Assembly (NCBI GenBank): GCA_030737835.1
Contig: JAUJYN010000038.1
Coordinates: 434,001-498,000, forward strand
Length of the DNA stretch: 64,000 nt
Source: Acorus gramineus
Taxonomy: Eukaryota > Streptophyta > Magnoliopsida > Acorales > Acoraceae
Direction of reading: 5' to 3'
The translations under genes were made by a program, and so were the position numbers. The first letter of the stretch is position 1. Each line of letters starts with the position of its first letter. Shown one piece after another: positions 48,186 to 60,565 of the stretch. The notes beneath the pieces are model-generated. The model was given only the letters and a program-made list of their open reading frames with translations. It did not search any database and was not told the origin of the DNA.

Positions 48186-48488
48186 AGGGATGGGGCGGCT
48201 AGTAGTGTTTAGCCGACAGATGGGGGGAGGCTAGATGCGAGTAGCCATCGCCTGATTGGGTCCCTTATAACCGAAAATGACCCTCTCTCTCCCCACGTTT
48301 TCAAAACGGTTTTTCTTTCCCTCTCTTCTTCTTCTCTTCCATTTTAACTTGAAAAAACTTGGTTTTCTTGGCTTTGATTCACCCTAGATCATCTCCTTCT
48401 TCTTGATTTTGAAACCCTAAAAACCTTTTGGGTTCTCCTTTTTCTTGTGAAATCGTGAGAGACGACGAAGGGGAAGAGGACGGTTTCG
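48186..48488. promoter_or_regulatory. Candidate leader/promoter region of the mobile-domain ORF
   Basis: It holds a GC palindrome at 48192-48216, then a long CT-rich stretch (about 48275-48345) ahead of the first ATG at 48489. That resembles a plant 5' UTR. No TATA box was settled. Confidence 0.3.
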
Positions 48489-51400
48489 ATGATGAAGCGC
48501 CTCAGGTCTTCCCGAGAGCAGAGGGGGGCTGTCTCGGGGTCTAGCTCATCGGAGAGTGACGGTTCGGAGAGGAGGGTTGTGGAGGAGACGACCCAAACGG
48601 CGGAGACACCATTGGTGAGCGTGGGTGGAGGTGCGGGTGCATCCTCGGGTGCTGCCCCAGGGGTAGTGGGTGGTGTGATTGGGTATACACGCAAGAGAAG
48701 GCGTGGCGACCGATCGGCGGCTCTCGGAGGCCGGAGGGTCGGTAGTAGGTGTAGGTGGAGAAGTGGGGGCCGAGGGGGTCAGCTTAGAGGAGAGGGCATC
48801 CTTGGATGCCATCATAGGGATGTTAGAAAGAGAGGCCGAAGAGGCCAGGGCTGTGGACGAGGAGAGAAGGGCTATGGGTGTTTTTGAGGTGTTGGCCTCC
48901 GGTGCGGTGGGCACGGAGGAGGGTGTGGGCGTGGGGACTAAGGCTGTGGAGACCGGGCTTGAGGCTTCTGGGGCCGCGGAGGCCGAGGTTGGCGTGGAGG
49001 AGGCCGCGGAGGCCAAGGTTGGTGAGGAGGGAGACGACGAGGACGAGGGAGACAACGACGTGATTGACGATCCCGATGCGGCTAAGGCGGAGGCTCTTGG
49101 AGCCACATGAGCCATGGTATTCCCCTAATTCCCTTGTATGTTACTTTTATGCTAAATTTTCATGTGTTAGTAGTTTTGATGTATATCGGGCCATGATATG
49201 AGTTTAAGAATGGTATATAGTAGAGAGTTTGATCAATCATGGTGGGATTTGGTGAGTATATGGTGTAGGGGCATATTTTACATATATTTAATTATGGTGG
49301 GGGTAAGAGTAAGTATATATGTTTTATGAGTTATATGGGTGATCATGGTTTATATATATATGAATGTTGGTATGTGTATCTAGGGGAGGGACAATTTTTA
49401 TGTGTTTTTACTTATGACAAATATGTTTATATGCTCATATGATAGGTGGTAAAATGGAAATGAAAGGAAATTGGTATGCATATGATTGACGACCACAGTG
49501 GGATTTTGGCGAGCATGGCATAGAAAGGGGCAACCTTTATACATATTTACTTTTACTATGCATGTACATATATATGAAAAAGAGAAGGCATGGTGGAAAA
49601 AAATAGTAGAGTATAGCATGAGAGTTTTTAGAGGGAGTAAACATGCATGTATTCATGAATTTATAGGGTTTCCTTTGAGAGGTATGCATGGGTATTTAGG
49701 GTAGGGACCATTTTTATGTGTTTTTGCCATGTATGTTTATAAAAGGGAGATGTAAGTGTGATAGGTGATAGAGAAAAGAAAGTATGCAAATATATCATAG
49801 AGGTGATCATGGTGGGATAAAAGTGATGGGTAAATATGTGATCATATGAAGAAATCTTATAGAAAGGGAATTTTCCTTTAGGCTCATATATTCCATGTTT
49901 TTATTTTGGTATGCGAGAATTGTTTTTACTAAGCATGGTTTTAGAATGAAAATTTTGTCTAGATTAAGAATTCTTTACCTCTTTAAATGCTATCTTAAGG
50001 GACTAACCCATCTTCTTTTCGTTTCAGTGACCGAATCACATTCGAGCCTTGTGGCATGGGACGAAGAGGTGGTATTCCGCCTTAGGGTAGGGGGAGAGGG
50101 ACTTGGTGGATGGAGCGGGCTTCCGTTCCTTCTTCTTGATCGAGCCCTTCCACGTCCATCGCCCGTATCATGAGGCATTGGCGGAGCGGTGGGATCCGGA
50201 GAGCTGCACATTCATCCTCCCTACTAGTGCAGTGATGCTGACGCTTGAGGATGTGGAGCGGATCACAGGCCTCCCAGACTTGGGCAAGGTGGTGATAGTG
50301 ACCACCAGTCCAAACTACAAGGCGCTCTTCCGAGAGTTGATCGGTGACTGGGAGTACGTGGATCGGGAGAGGACGCTGAACCGGATCCTTGTTGGATAGC
50401 TATCGAGGCAGTATGGCCTCGGTTCGTTCACGCGCCGTCAGAAGGGTGAGGCCATGGCCAGTTTTAAGAGGAGGAGGTTGATGATTGAGGCCAGGGAGGC
50501 CGCTGCATGCCCACGAAGGGCTCGGAGAGAGTTGAGGGTGTTCTTCCTCTATTTCTTTGGCCGGGTCCTCTTCTCGACAGCCTTCGACAAGGTTTCCTCT
50601 CACTTCTTGTTGTTGATGGGGGACTTGGCGATGATGGGCCGCTTCGCTTGGGGTGTGGCCATGCTAGCTCATCTCTTCGTGGAGTTGTCGAAGAAGGTGA
50701 AGAGGGCCAGGGGCCAAAACCTTGGCGGTTTTGCAGCATTTCTGCAGGTATAGTTAGCGAAAATAGAAATGAATTGATCTCTGTTTATTCATTTCACCTG
50801 ACTTTGGTTTTTGTTTTCATTCTGCAGATTTTTGGGTACGAGCATTTCGCCATTGCTTGTCCGACCCAGCTGGTTTTTGACCGTGCCCTGCCTTGGGCCA
50901 TGAGATGGGCACCTCCGGGGTCTTCACACCTGCGTTGCCTCACACAATTTCGGGAGGCCTTCCGGGCTTTGAGAGAAGAAGAGGTATATATTCTATCTTT
51001 TCTTGTTTTATCAAGTTTTCTTTGAATTAAGCTTTCTTCCTTATTCCTTGGTATCTCTTGTTGCAAGTGACATGGAGGCCCTACACCGAGGAGGAAGTCC
51101 CCGAGGGGCTGTCGAGGGACATCTGGCTGATCTTTTTCAATGAGGTCATCTATCATGCGATCAGCCGGGTGGTCTGTCAGCACGGGTACTTTCAGTGGGT
51201 GCCTGTCGATCTACCAAAGCGCCCTTCGATTCTGGTGGCCGACATTCCTTGGGATACGAACGTCCCGAGGAATTATGCCGTGTACTTGCGGGGATGGGTC
51301 GAGAGGGGGACTTTGGTCGAGCGCCACCCTGATGTGACATCGAACGATGACTACCTGGCTTGGTATCGTCAGGCGTATGCGAGCATTCTTGGGACCATGG

Positions 51401-52279
51401 AGGAGGAGATCCCGAACCCTTACGTGAGTATATTTGCCGTTCCTTCCTTTTCATTTTCTTTCCTCTCTTAAGTGTTTTTTTTATATATATATATATATTT
51501 ATTTTGTAGTTTGAAATGAACAAGCTGGAAAAGAAGCTAGAAATAGCCAACCAACATCTCCAGGAGAGGACCGATCAGATGGAACGCTTGAGGATCCAGA
51601 GGCGTAGCTTGCAGGATCAGGTGCGGGTCCTCGAGGTTCAGGTAGAGGCATTGGCGAGGGCGAGGGCCGATGGTGCTTCTTCCTCCTTTGCTCCTCCTCC
51701 ATCCATGGCTTCCAAGCGAGCGCTTGAGTTGACGAGGGAGCTAGATGTGGCTTGGAGCGAGTTGATGGCCACGAGGATGGAGCTCAATCAGGCGAGGGAG
51801 ATGGCTATATGGCCTGAGGAGGAGATGGGCCGGCTGAGGTCTGAGAGGGCATCGAGAGAGGAGGAGTTCGCCTCCTGCGCCACGAGTGAGACTCTCTCCA
51901 GGCCAGGGTGTCAGAGTTGGAGTCATCGACGGGAGTTCCCGGGGGTTTAATGGGAGATTTGATCCACTCCCTTCATGTGGGCGGGGATAGGGACCGAGAT
52001 GCGCTTCGGTTGAGTGAGGAGAGGCTCTGGGCTACGGAGGTGAGGGCGCGTGAGCTTGAGGAGAGGTTGCGGGCGGTCGAGGACCGATTGAGAGGGACGT
52101 CTTCGCCAAAGGTTGGAGAGGAGAGACAGGGACATCCAGCAAGTCCACCTCTGGGAAGCTACCATGAGGGGGAAGTTGGTCGGCGGAGGAGCCATGATCG
52201 AGGCGGACCTCGACCTTCTCCCTCTCGAGTATGAGTACTCCATTTCTGCTTCCTTAGCCACCGGAGCCACCCTCAGTTG
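48489..52279 (+). pseudogene. Plant mobile domain (PMD) protein, decayed extra ORF of a Tat element
   Basis: Exon 1 (about 48489-49110) encodes a basic then acidic low-complexity start, with a frameshift near 48700-48730. After a 0.9-kb intron, PMD exons follow: about 50028-50747 (EPFHVHRPYHEALAERWDPE, VMLTLEDVERITGLPDLG, LYFFGRVLF, FAWGVAMLAHLF), 50828-50983 (IFGYEHFAIACPTQ) and 51067-51423 (VTWRPYTEEEVPEG, YHAISRVVCQHGYFQWVP). From 51510 there is a coiled-coil tail. Damage includes an indel near 50090, TAG at 50397-50399, an acceptor that now reads TTGCAAG, and frameshifts near 51880 and 52120. PMD proteins include MAIN/MAIL1, and many are spread by transposons. Orientation opposite to the pol tail fits an antisense Tat ORF. 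Confidence 0.8.
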
Positions 52280-54232
52280 AGCTTCTCGCCCATCAGTGAC
52301 TCGGAGTTGTGGGATATATGCAAGGGCCGTGTCTTCAGTCCGAGAGACTCCCATGGTTCAGAATGCTCCAAAGTCGTGGGATAATTTGAAGTTTCCTTCT
52401 TTTGTTTTGGCTTAGGTGATTGTTTCAATGGTGCAGAGCTTAAGACATTCGGATCAAGGCTTCTTTTGGTGGATCTTTTCTTCCTTTTATTTGTTTCAGT
52501 TTGAACAACACTCTTTCTAATTTCATTTAGGCGTATTTTTTTTGTTTATGAATAATTTATGCCTTTCTTAGTTTGTGGATGGTTTATGTATGTGGACATG
52601 GATTCTTAGTTCTTGATAATAGTTACTTGGATTTAATTTGGTCAATATGTATGTGTGGTGAATGGTTTCATGTGGATTCGTGGGTGGATGGAATTGGTAT
52701 ATGAATGCATGGGTTGGTATATGATTTTGGTTTTTGTTGCTGTTTGATTCGTATTTATACAGGTTTTGGGATTTTGTATGCGCATGGAATGTGTATGTAC
52801 AGGTTTTTGGGAGGAACTTTTTTTGATAGGTTTTGAAAGGTTGAAGAGTTGATTGACTTTGGGACTGACAGGAGCAGGTGAGGCAGCAGGTGGGGGGCGG
52901 CATGTTCAGACTAGCCGCCCAGGGTCAAGCGGCTAGTTTGTTTTAGCCGCCCCTGGACTGGGGTTTTAACCTGGAAGGGGTTGGGCCGGCATGTTGGAAG
53001 TAGCCGCCTGAAACCCGGCGGCTTGTTGTCAGTAGCCGCCCCCTGCCTGGGGTAGTTTCCTGGTTTTGCTATCTGTCTGCTGCTGCTAAAGGTCCTTGTA
53101 AGTATTTTGGCCAACCTTTAGAACCTGTAAAAACATTCCTTCCATGAACCAAGTGTTAAATCTATTCGGATTGCGCCTCTGCACTGGCTTTCGAGCCCCT
53201 CTTGTTCGAATTGTCAAGGGCTACAACCCATCTAAGATAATTTAAAAGTAAAGCAAGAAAAACGGTGCGAGAAGCTGTGTCCAGCATACAAAGGAGGAAG
53301 CCTAAGCGACTCTAAGTTTGAGGATATGTGAGAATGTAAAAAATTCAGGTGTGTATAAGAGTGGGGCAATTTTCCTTCCCAAGTGTGTGTGGAAGGGTAT
53401 GAAATGAAAGTAATAGGGGCACTTTTCTTTTGGTATGGGAGTCAATTGTGGTATTTTGAGAAAATTGAATGCCTAAATGTTTTGGAAAAGAAAAATACAA
53501 TCTTATGCATAAGTGTGAGTGACATAAGGGAGCATTTTAATTCTTCAAAGGATCTTTCATGTGGGAGGGCAATGTTTTCAATTTCCTAAAGTAAAAGATA
53601 CCGTCAAGTCCTTGAAGAGGGACCCTTGTGGTCACTTATGTCCAAACCAGGATTGCATTTGAATGGTATTGGCTCCAGGTGTCAATTTCTCAAGTTCATG
53701 GTTCTCAAATGCTTGATCATATTATTCTAAACATGTTGGAAAATCCATGAATGCACCAGGAATTAAGTCAAATAAGCCCTTTTTAGACAGGCAAGTTTTT
53801 AAGTTAACTCATCTTTGGTTGAAATTTTGCCTTTCCAAGTAGACACAATTCAATTTCAACTCCACTGCAAAAATAAAAGGGTGGGGGGTGAATGGGGGAA
53901 GAGTAATATCTCCCTTGGGGCAATATTTAGAATTGTCCCAGTCTGGCATATGTCTTACTTTCTAGGTCCCTCTGGCTTTCTCCTTTTTACCATTTCTTTA
54001 TTTGGGTGGAGAGTACAGCTCACCGGGCGTATACCCATGTTTTGGGTGGAGAGTACAATCCATTTGTTTTGTATGTGTACTAGTATAGCCTTTTGTTCAG
54101 CATATACTATGCGTAAAGACGTTTGCGCCTGCTAAAATAGAGAGTTTAACCCGTCGTTTGAGTGTTGTTTTGATTTTTTGGCCTCTCATTGCCTTTCTTT
54201 TTTTTTGTTTTGAAGGGGGGGGGGGGGGCTTT
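52280..54232. other. Spacer of the Tat element between mobile-domain ORF and integrase tail
   Basis: It is non-coding. It has three or four GC palindromes at 52895-53045 and, near its end, a run of 14 G (54215-54228). Text near 53930 (AATTGTCCCAGTCT) recurs near 60353, on the other side of LTR copy C. Confidence 0.4.
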
Positions 54233-54579
54233 TGTCACGCCCCAGGGCGGCCATCCCCGGGACGCGGCAAGTGTATATATGATATCAGCAGTCTAAACAG
54301 GAGGTCAATAATATACCCTAAACAACATCAACAATTTCAACACAGACAACAATGAGGCTGACATGATATATACACAAATAGCGGAAGCTAAAAGACTGAA
54401 TCTGTAACTCAAAGACATATTACAAACTCGATACATAATCAACTGTCCTCTGAGAGCTAATATATACAATGACATCCAAATATAATACAAATGTGTGCCC
54501 AAGCATAGAATACAATACATACAAATCAAAAAGGGATGCTGATGGCCTCTAACACTCGCGGAAATGTGGCGCTGCACCG

Positions 54580-54632
54580 CTACTGCTGAGGTCCCTCGGG
54601 GAGCTCCTCCTCCTGATCCGACTCAGATAACA
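54580..54632 (-). other. Acidic open frame after a splice-acceptor-like site (copy C)
   Basis: After TTTTTCTCCAG, from the third base, the frame reads LSESDQEEELPEGPQQ then TAG. It has the same length and stop as copy A, with mostly conservative changes. Confidence 0.4.
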
Positions 54633-55071
54633 CTGGAGAAAAATATATGCGAGGGGTGAGCCACACGCTCAGTGAATAGCACAACCCATGCATCACAATT
54701 CATATTAACCACAATTAATTATTCAAGCCGCAAAGTGGCAGGAACTACACAATCCAGTGGGTCGCTACATCGCTGACCCACCACACCCTCACCCTCACCC
54801 CTCAGTAGGTGACATAGGATATTGGGACTGACTAGGCTGTTAATCACCCTTGGTCCACCGATAGTCTCTCCTCCACTCCGTAAGCCGCTTGGCCTACTCC
54901 CACCCTTTACCACAGTCCGAATCCAAATCAGGAGGTACCTACTGATGGGAGCCCTTTGACGGGACGGCCTTTCTAACGCTGGGGCAGTCTCTACACGGAT
55001 CCAACGAAGGGAACAAAAACAGCCTATCCATACGCATACGATCCACTCGGATCCGCGGTATTCCCTTAACT

Positions 55072-55418
55072 GGAAAAAGAAACCCTGGGAGGGCATCATG
55101 AGGTCCCGATATAGGATATCCCGACAACCAAACAAGGAACACGGAGTACCCTAGCCCGGGTCTCAACGCTGACTTCGCAAGGCCCCTTAATCCAGAGAAG
55201 GGAGACTCTACTGGTGTCATGAATTCTTCAGAATTCCTCCAGGGCGCGTAACTAAGATGCGGGGAACATATATAATAATAACAAGGTTATAATATTATCG
55301 GGAAAAGAGACCTTGGGAGGTCACTATGAGGTCCCGATATAGGACATCCCGACAACCAAACAAGAAACACGGAGTACCCTAGCCCGGGTCTCAATGTTGA
55401 CCTCGCAAGGCCCCTTAT
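55072..55418. repeat. 118-bp segment duplicated within copy C
   Basis: The text GAGGTCCCGATATAGGA ... CGCAAGGCCCCTTA occurs at about 55072-55189 and about 55300-55418. Copy E carries one version near 63835-63950 in the opposite orientation. Confidence 0.85.
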
Positions 55419-55575
55419 AATATTCCCTAAGGCATGCTAAAATACCATAAGTTCGCATTTAATTTAATAAATTAAACTAATAGGACACATGCATAGGTCG
55501 AGGCTTTCCTAGCATGAAATCATGGAGACAGGATGCATGGCTCTTACAGATATCCTAAGGGTGCAAGTCCCTAAC

Positions 55576-58533
55576 TGTAACACCTGTGCATTTTCTCTTA
55601 TTTATATATTTGATTTAAATATATAAATAGGATATTTGAATTAAAATTAGTGTATTTTGTGTGTTTTTAAGTTTTGGCCCATTTAGTGTATCCTTATGGG
55701 CCCATTTTAGTTTGCAATTTTAAATACTATTTGTTAATTTTAAAAATTGTATATATTTTCTTTCGAAGATTTTCAAGATTTTAAATGGTTACAATTTTAT
55801 AAAATTTTAGAGCTCAAAAGATTAAGTTTTGAGATTTCATTGTTATTGATTTTCAGGGACCTAGTTTTTGAATCTTGAATTTTTCTATTATAGACTGCAG
55901 GGACCTATTTGTAATTCGTATAGGGACCTATTTGTAAATAAAAAAAATTCAAAGGCCATTGTATAATGTTTCCACGCCTCCGTTTCTTCAATGATTTTCT
56001 AATCAATGTTTTTTCACGCATAAAATATGTATATCTTACATAATTGTGTTGCAATTGATATTGTATATTTGATTTGATTTGTTTTATTACATATATGATA
56101 TAATAAATATAAAATTTATGATTTCCTTAGTTGTCATTTCTTATTTTGGTTATTCATATATTCTTTTTTTTTGTGCATATCCTTTCAAATCTTTCTAATA
56201 ACCACTTTTTAAATTTAAATTGAAATCAAATGAGAATATTAGATTAGATAAATATGTATATATGAGAGAGAGAGAGAGGGAGAGAGAGAGATGTGAGGTG
56301 CCGAAGAGTTTGGGAGAGAGAGAGAGAGAGCGGAGAGAGAAAGGAGTTAGAGAGAGAAAAAAAAGGTATTTAATATATCTTTTCTTTTTACCTTTTGATT
56401 TTCCTATTATTTATTAGATCCATGCTTAGGTATTTGGATTTTTGAGCTTTTAATAAAAAATAGGGTTTTGATTTATTAATTATTTTAAGAATTAATTTAT
56501 TTTTTTTATGTTATGGGATTTTGTGTTTTTATCAAATTAGAGTTTTGATGTACATATGTTCATATTATTAGATTCTTATATTTTTATAAAACAAGGGTTT
56601 TGATCTATTATTTATTATTATTAGATCTAAGTTAGATTATCAAAATTGAATTTTCTTTAATAAAGCTAGGTTTATGATTTATACAAATCCATAAGATGAT
56701 AAGTTTTATTTGTTTTCAACTTTTACTAATTAATAGTTTATTTTTATAGAGAAAAATGTATGTTTTCATGTTATTATATCAATTTTCGTTATTTTATTAT
56801 TATTTTGAATTTTCTGGATATTGTCTTTTTCTGTGTTTTATCTTTTCTGGTTTTGTCTTTTAGTGTTTGGTTAGATGGTAAATAGGTTTTTATTCTTCTT
56901 CTTAGGTTCTATTATATTTTCTTTTGTATGATTTATATGAGATAAATTTAGCTCATTGGGTATAAAGATTTATACCTATTGATTATGATTAGAGAAATTA
57001 GGTCTAGGCTTGAATTATAGGTTTTAATTAATAATTTATTTGGTTCATCTAGGTTGTAAATTTTGTTGCGGGCTTCATTCTCCGGACCTAGGGTCCATTC
57101 GAGGTGAGTGGGCTTATCGATTTATTTCGTGTGAGCTTTTGCTCTATAACGTTGAATTTCATATGCCAATGATATTTATTGTGATAAATTTGCATGATTT
57201 GGATATTTTTTTCATATTGGTCAAATTGCATTTTTATTAAATAAAATTGCATGATTTAATTCATTCATTATGTCATTTAAAATAGCATGTATTATGCTAT
57301 TCATGTTTCAAGAATTAATGTAATACATTTTCTAATGCTTATGTTTTTGAAATAATATTTGGATTAAGGATTATCATTTTTGATATTTTTGGAAAAATTT
57401 AGGACTAGTGGAGACAACCTAGTCCTAGGTGATTTTATTAAGATGCACATCATAGCATATTTCAGGAATAAATCCCCCCGTTGTATTTCGCCTTTGGGGA
57501 GGAAGGTCTAGGACTCGAAGAGTCCCAAGATCGGTGAGGGGTGTGGTAAAGCATTCCTTGTAGCGGCGGATTCCTTTGTTTGGAGTTTGCAGCAACCGGG
57601 GCATCCTGTGCTGGTGTTCTCGTAGTGATGGCAGCGGCGACCCATCAGCGTCTTCTAGATCCGACGTCTCCTCGAGGGAGCTTTTTGAGCGATTTAGTCG
57701 CTTGGGGCTTGGCACACCTATTTTGGGGAAACGGTTCTTCCGATTGAGAACCCGACCCGGTCATATCATTTAAACCTCATGATTTCTACAACGTGGGCCA
57801 AGGATTGGGCACATGATTGCTTTAAAATATATATTTTTTAAGCTCATGAATTTATATTGATTTATTAAAGGAAATTCTTGTTTTTAATATAACTTTATTT
57901 TATGTATATATATGATTGTATCATTTAACTCTCATGCTTTTCTTGTGTGGGCCAAAGATTGGGCCATGTGCTTGCATTAAAATGTTTTTTTTAAGTTCAT
58001 GATTTTAAATCGATTTAATAAAAGATTTATTAAAAGAAATTCTGAATTTTATATAACTTATTTTTATATATAACTGTCACGTGAAGTAATTTGTCAATGG
58101 GCTTATTCACTGAGTTAATTGCTCACCCTTTTCGATATGGGCTGGTTGTTTCATAACCAGGTATCGCATATTTCGAGGATCAAATTGAAGTTTGGGCTTT
58201 TCGCATCTTTCATGAATATCTTCGAAGTGTGGTTCAAATGTGAATTATAGTCACGATCGACTATTTGGGTTTGTTCAGTTTAGATGGCTCCCACAGGGGT
58301 GGTTTATTGTGTATTTCCTTTTAGTATCTTGTTTCCGCAAAACTCTGATATTTTGTAAGACCATTGGTGATTTAAAAACATTGGATATTATTTATATTTA
58401 TTATCATTTTCAGTTTTATTATATTAGTATGTTTAAAAAAAAAAGGTGCACATTTTGGTCTTGTATTTAGATTAAATTTAGTAGCGACGCATTTACTATC
58501 CGATAAACGGTTAGGTAAATGTGGGGCGTTACA
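55576..58533 (+). mobile_element. Solo LTR of a second family nested in copy C
   Basis: It begins TGTAACACCTGTGC and ends GTGGGGCGTTACA. The 5-bp target duplication CTAAC is at 55571-55575 and 58534-58538. At 2958 bp it is AT-rich, has GA microsatellites at about 56262-56340, and near 58105-58130 holds 'tcactgagttaattgctcaccc', the same type of block seen in family 1. Orientation is inferred from that block. There is no polyprotein. Confidence 0.88.
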
Positions 58534-58695
58534 CTAACATACAAGGCCTAGGGTGGCATGCATACTACATATTAATCATGCTTGCATAGGTTACATATTA
58601 AACAAGTTAATGTTAAACTATGGTGCCCCAGGGGAGGACAGTATACGCCCAAGTGCATATAGCGCCTCCCAACTGGGTTGGATTGTCCCACTCAC

Positions 58696-58731
58696 CAATA
58701 ACCGGGTCGTCGAGCGACCGTCCGTCAAGAT
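58696..58731 (-). other. Putative 36-nt mini-exon (copy C)
   Basis: It is preceded by CTTGCAG and followed by GTGAGTGGG on the minus strand. Length is identical to copies A and E. Confidence 0.45.
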
Positions 58732-58829
58732 CTGCAAGACAGGGTAATCAACTCGGTGAGTAAAATACACAATTATATACAAAAATACACTAAAATACCC
58801 AACACTATGACAAGCATACATACGGCCTG

Positions 58830-59330
58830 TACGCACGCGAGTCTGAGCACCCCGACTCACTCCCGAACCCCCGGGCAGCCGTACGCACGGCCACCCGACC
58901 CAGGCGCACAGCCGCGCCCCAGCCCGCGCGCCCAGGCGCACTGCCGAGCCCCTTGCCCGCATGCCCGGACCGCTGTCGAGCCCCCCGGGTGCACCGCGCG
59001 CTCACTGCGCCCTAGCGCAGCAACTCGCGTGCACACCCGCAAGCCCTGCTCCCTTGTGCAGCACCCCGCGCGCACCCCGCACGCACAGCACGCACTGCGC
59101 CTCTGTGCAGCGCTCCGTGCGCACGCCCCCGCATGGCCCCCTGCGCGCAGCGCCCCGCGCGCACGCCCCCGCACGGCGCCCAGCGCGCAACACCCGCACA
59201 CTCCTGCTCCACCCGCACACACGCCCGCACGCACGCGCGCGTGCCCTGCCAGCCTGCCCTGCCTGCCAGCCTGCCCTGCTGCCTGCGCTGCCAGCCTACC
59301 CGAGACAGCCCTACCACCTCCCCGACGGCC
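58830..59330. repeat. CpG-rich block (copy C)
   Basis: Dense GCGC and CACGC text, at the same relative position as in A, B and E. Confidence 0.85.
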
Positions 59331-60185
59331 ACCAACAGCCACCAACAGCCACCAACAGCCATACATACCCAAAAACACCCTCCTAACATGCATCTAAACA
59401 AGAAAAGGAAGGAAAGAAACCTCACCCAAGGAAGGAAAGGAAGGAAGGGAAGATCGGTTGCTCTTCGCGCACCGAAACACCACCTCCAAGACCACCACCA
59501 CCGAGATCTCCTTCAGCCCTAAAAATGGCTGAAATCAGAGGAGAAAAGGGGGCATGAGAGGGGGTCACACAAGAGGGAACTCGAAAATGAAACCACCGGA
59601 AGATAGATCGGGAGCTCACCTATCTTTTCTCTTCTTAGGGTTTTTGGTTTTGTCCACCCTAACTAGGTCATATGGAGGATTTAAAGAGAGGGAGAGAGAG
59701 ATTTTTGGAGAAGATGATGAATAGTGGGGGAATTTGTCTTGGTCGTGGGATTTATTTATCCTCACACACACACCACACACTCTCACACCCTCAATTAGTG
59801 AAAAAAAGATTAGGTTAAGCTAGGATTAGGGAGGTTTAAGTGCACCCATCCACACTAGAAAATAAAGGGGGTTGACCAAGTCATGGGCCCACATTTGACC
59901 AAGTCAAGTCTCCCAATGACTTCTCGCTCGGTCAAAACCCGGATACGCTTCAGAACTGTGAAATTCTGAAACGTTACCGGAATTCGATGAAATTTTCGTG
60001 AGTGGCTTGGAATGGCACCAGGACACATAATATGCAGTTAGATTTTCAATCGGAGCCCTCAAACTCAGGGTGATAGCTAAAAGTCCAAAATTTTAGCGGT
60101 TTCGATCGAAAAAAACGAAGAAGCTAAAAAACTGCCAGAATGTCCCAATGGCTACCAGAAGGCTAAAAGTGACACATATATAACA

Positions 60186-60565
60186 GCTTTTCTATTTTAT
60201 ACCCCTGTTTTTTTCTGCTTCCCCTCTAGAAGTGTTTACATAGTGCCAGAGCCAGTTTTGGGACATATGCCAGGTCCAGGATAATCCCTCATTTTATCTT
60301 TGGGATTGATACGAATAAGAGAGAGAATAAAGGGGAGATGCCTTGGGTTTAAAAATTGTCCCAGTCTACAGGGTAGGCAATTTTTCCTTTTATCAGATAA
60401 ACCGATTCCTAAGTCATACTGGTGTGATGGAGGTGGCATGAGTGGTGAATATATGAGCTCAAGTAAAATACAAGTCATCTTTGAGAGTCTTATAATTCTA
60501 TCATCAGATGCTAAACACTGGAAATTGATGGAAGGAACAATAATATTTCTCAAGTATTGAGAGTT
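60186..60565. other. Spacer downstream of the Gypsy integrase tail
   Basis: It is non-coding. It begins with the GCTTT duplication of copy C and leads up to the integrase stop codon. Confidence 0.4.

Larger units (their letters stand above)
54233..60185 (-). mobile_element. Solo LTR, family 1 copy C, split by another LTR
   Basis: On the plus strand it runs from TGTCACGCCCC to GTGACACATATATAACA. The 5-bp target duplication GCTTT is at 54228-54232 and 60186-60190. Without the nested 2958-bp LTR and its 5-bp duplication it is 2990 bp. It contains the mini-exon signals, the CpG-rich block, the acidic frame and a 118-bp internal duplication. Confidence 0.88.

Noticed and set aside
50400-50739. 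Minus-strand ORFs opposite the mobile-domain exons
   Set aside because: They are antisense shadows of the GC-rich PMD coding sequence.
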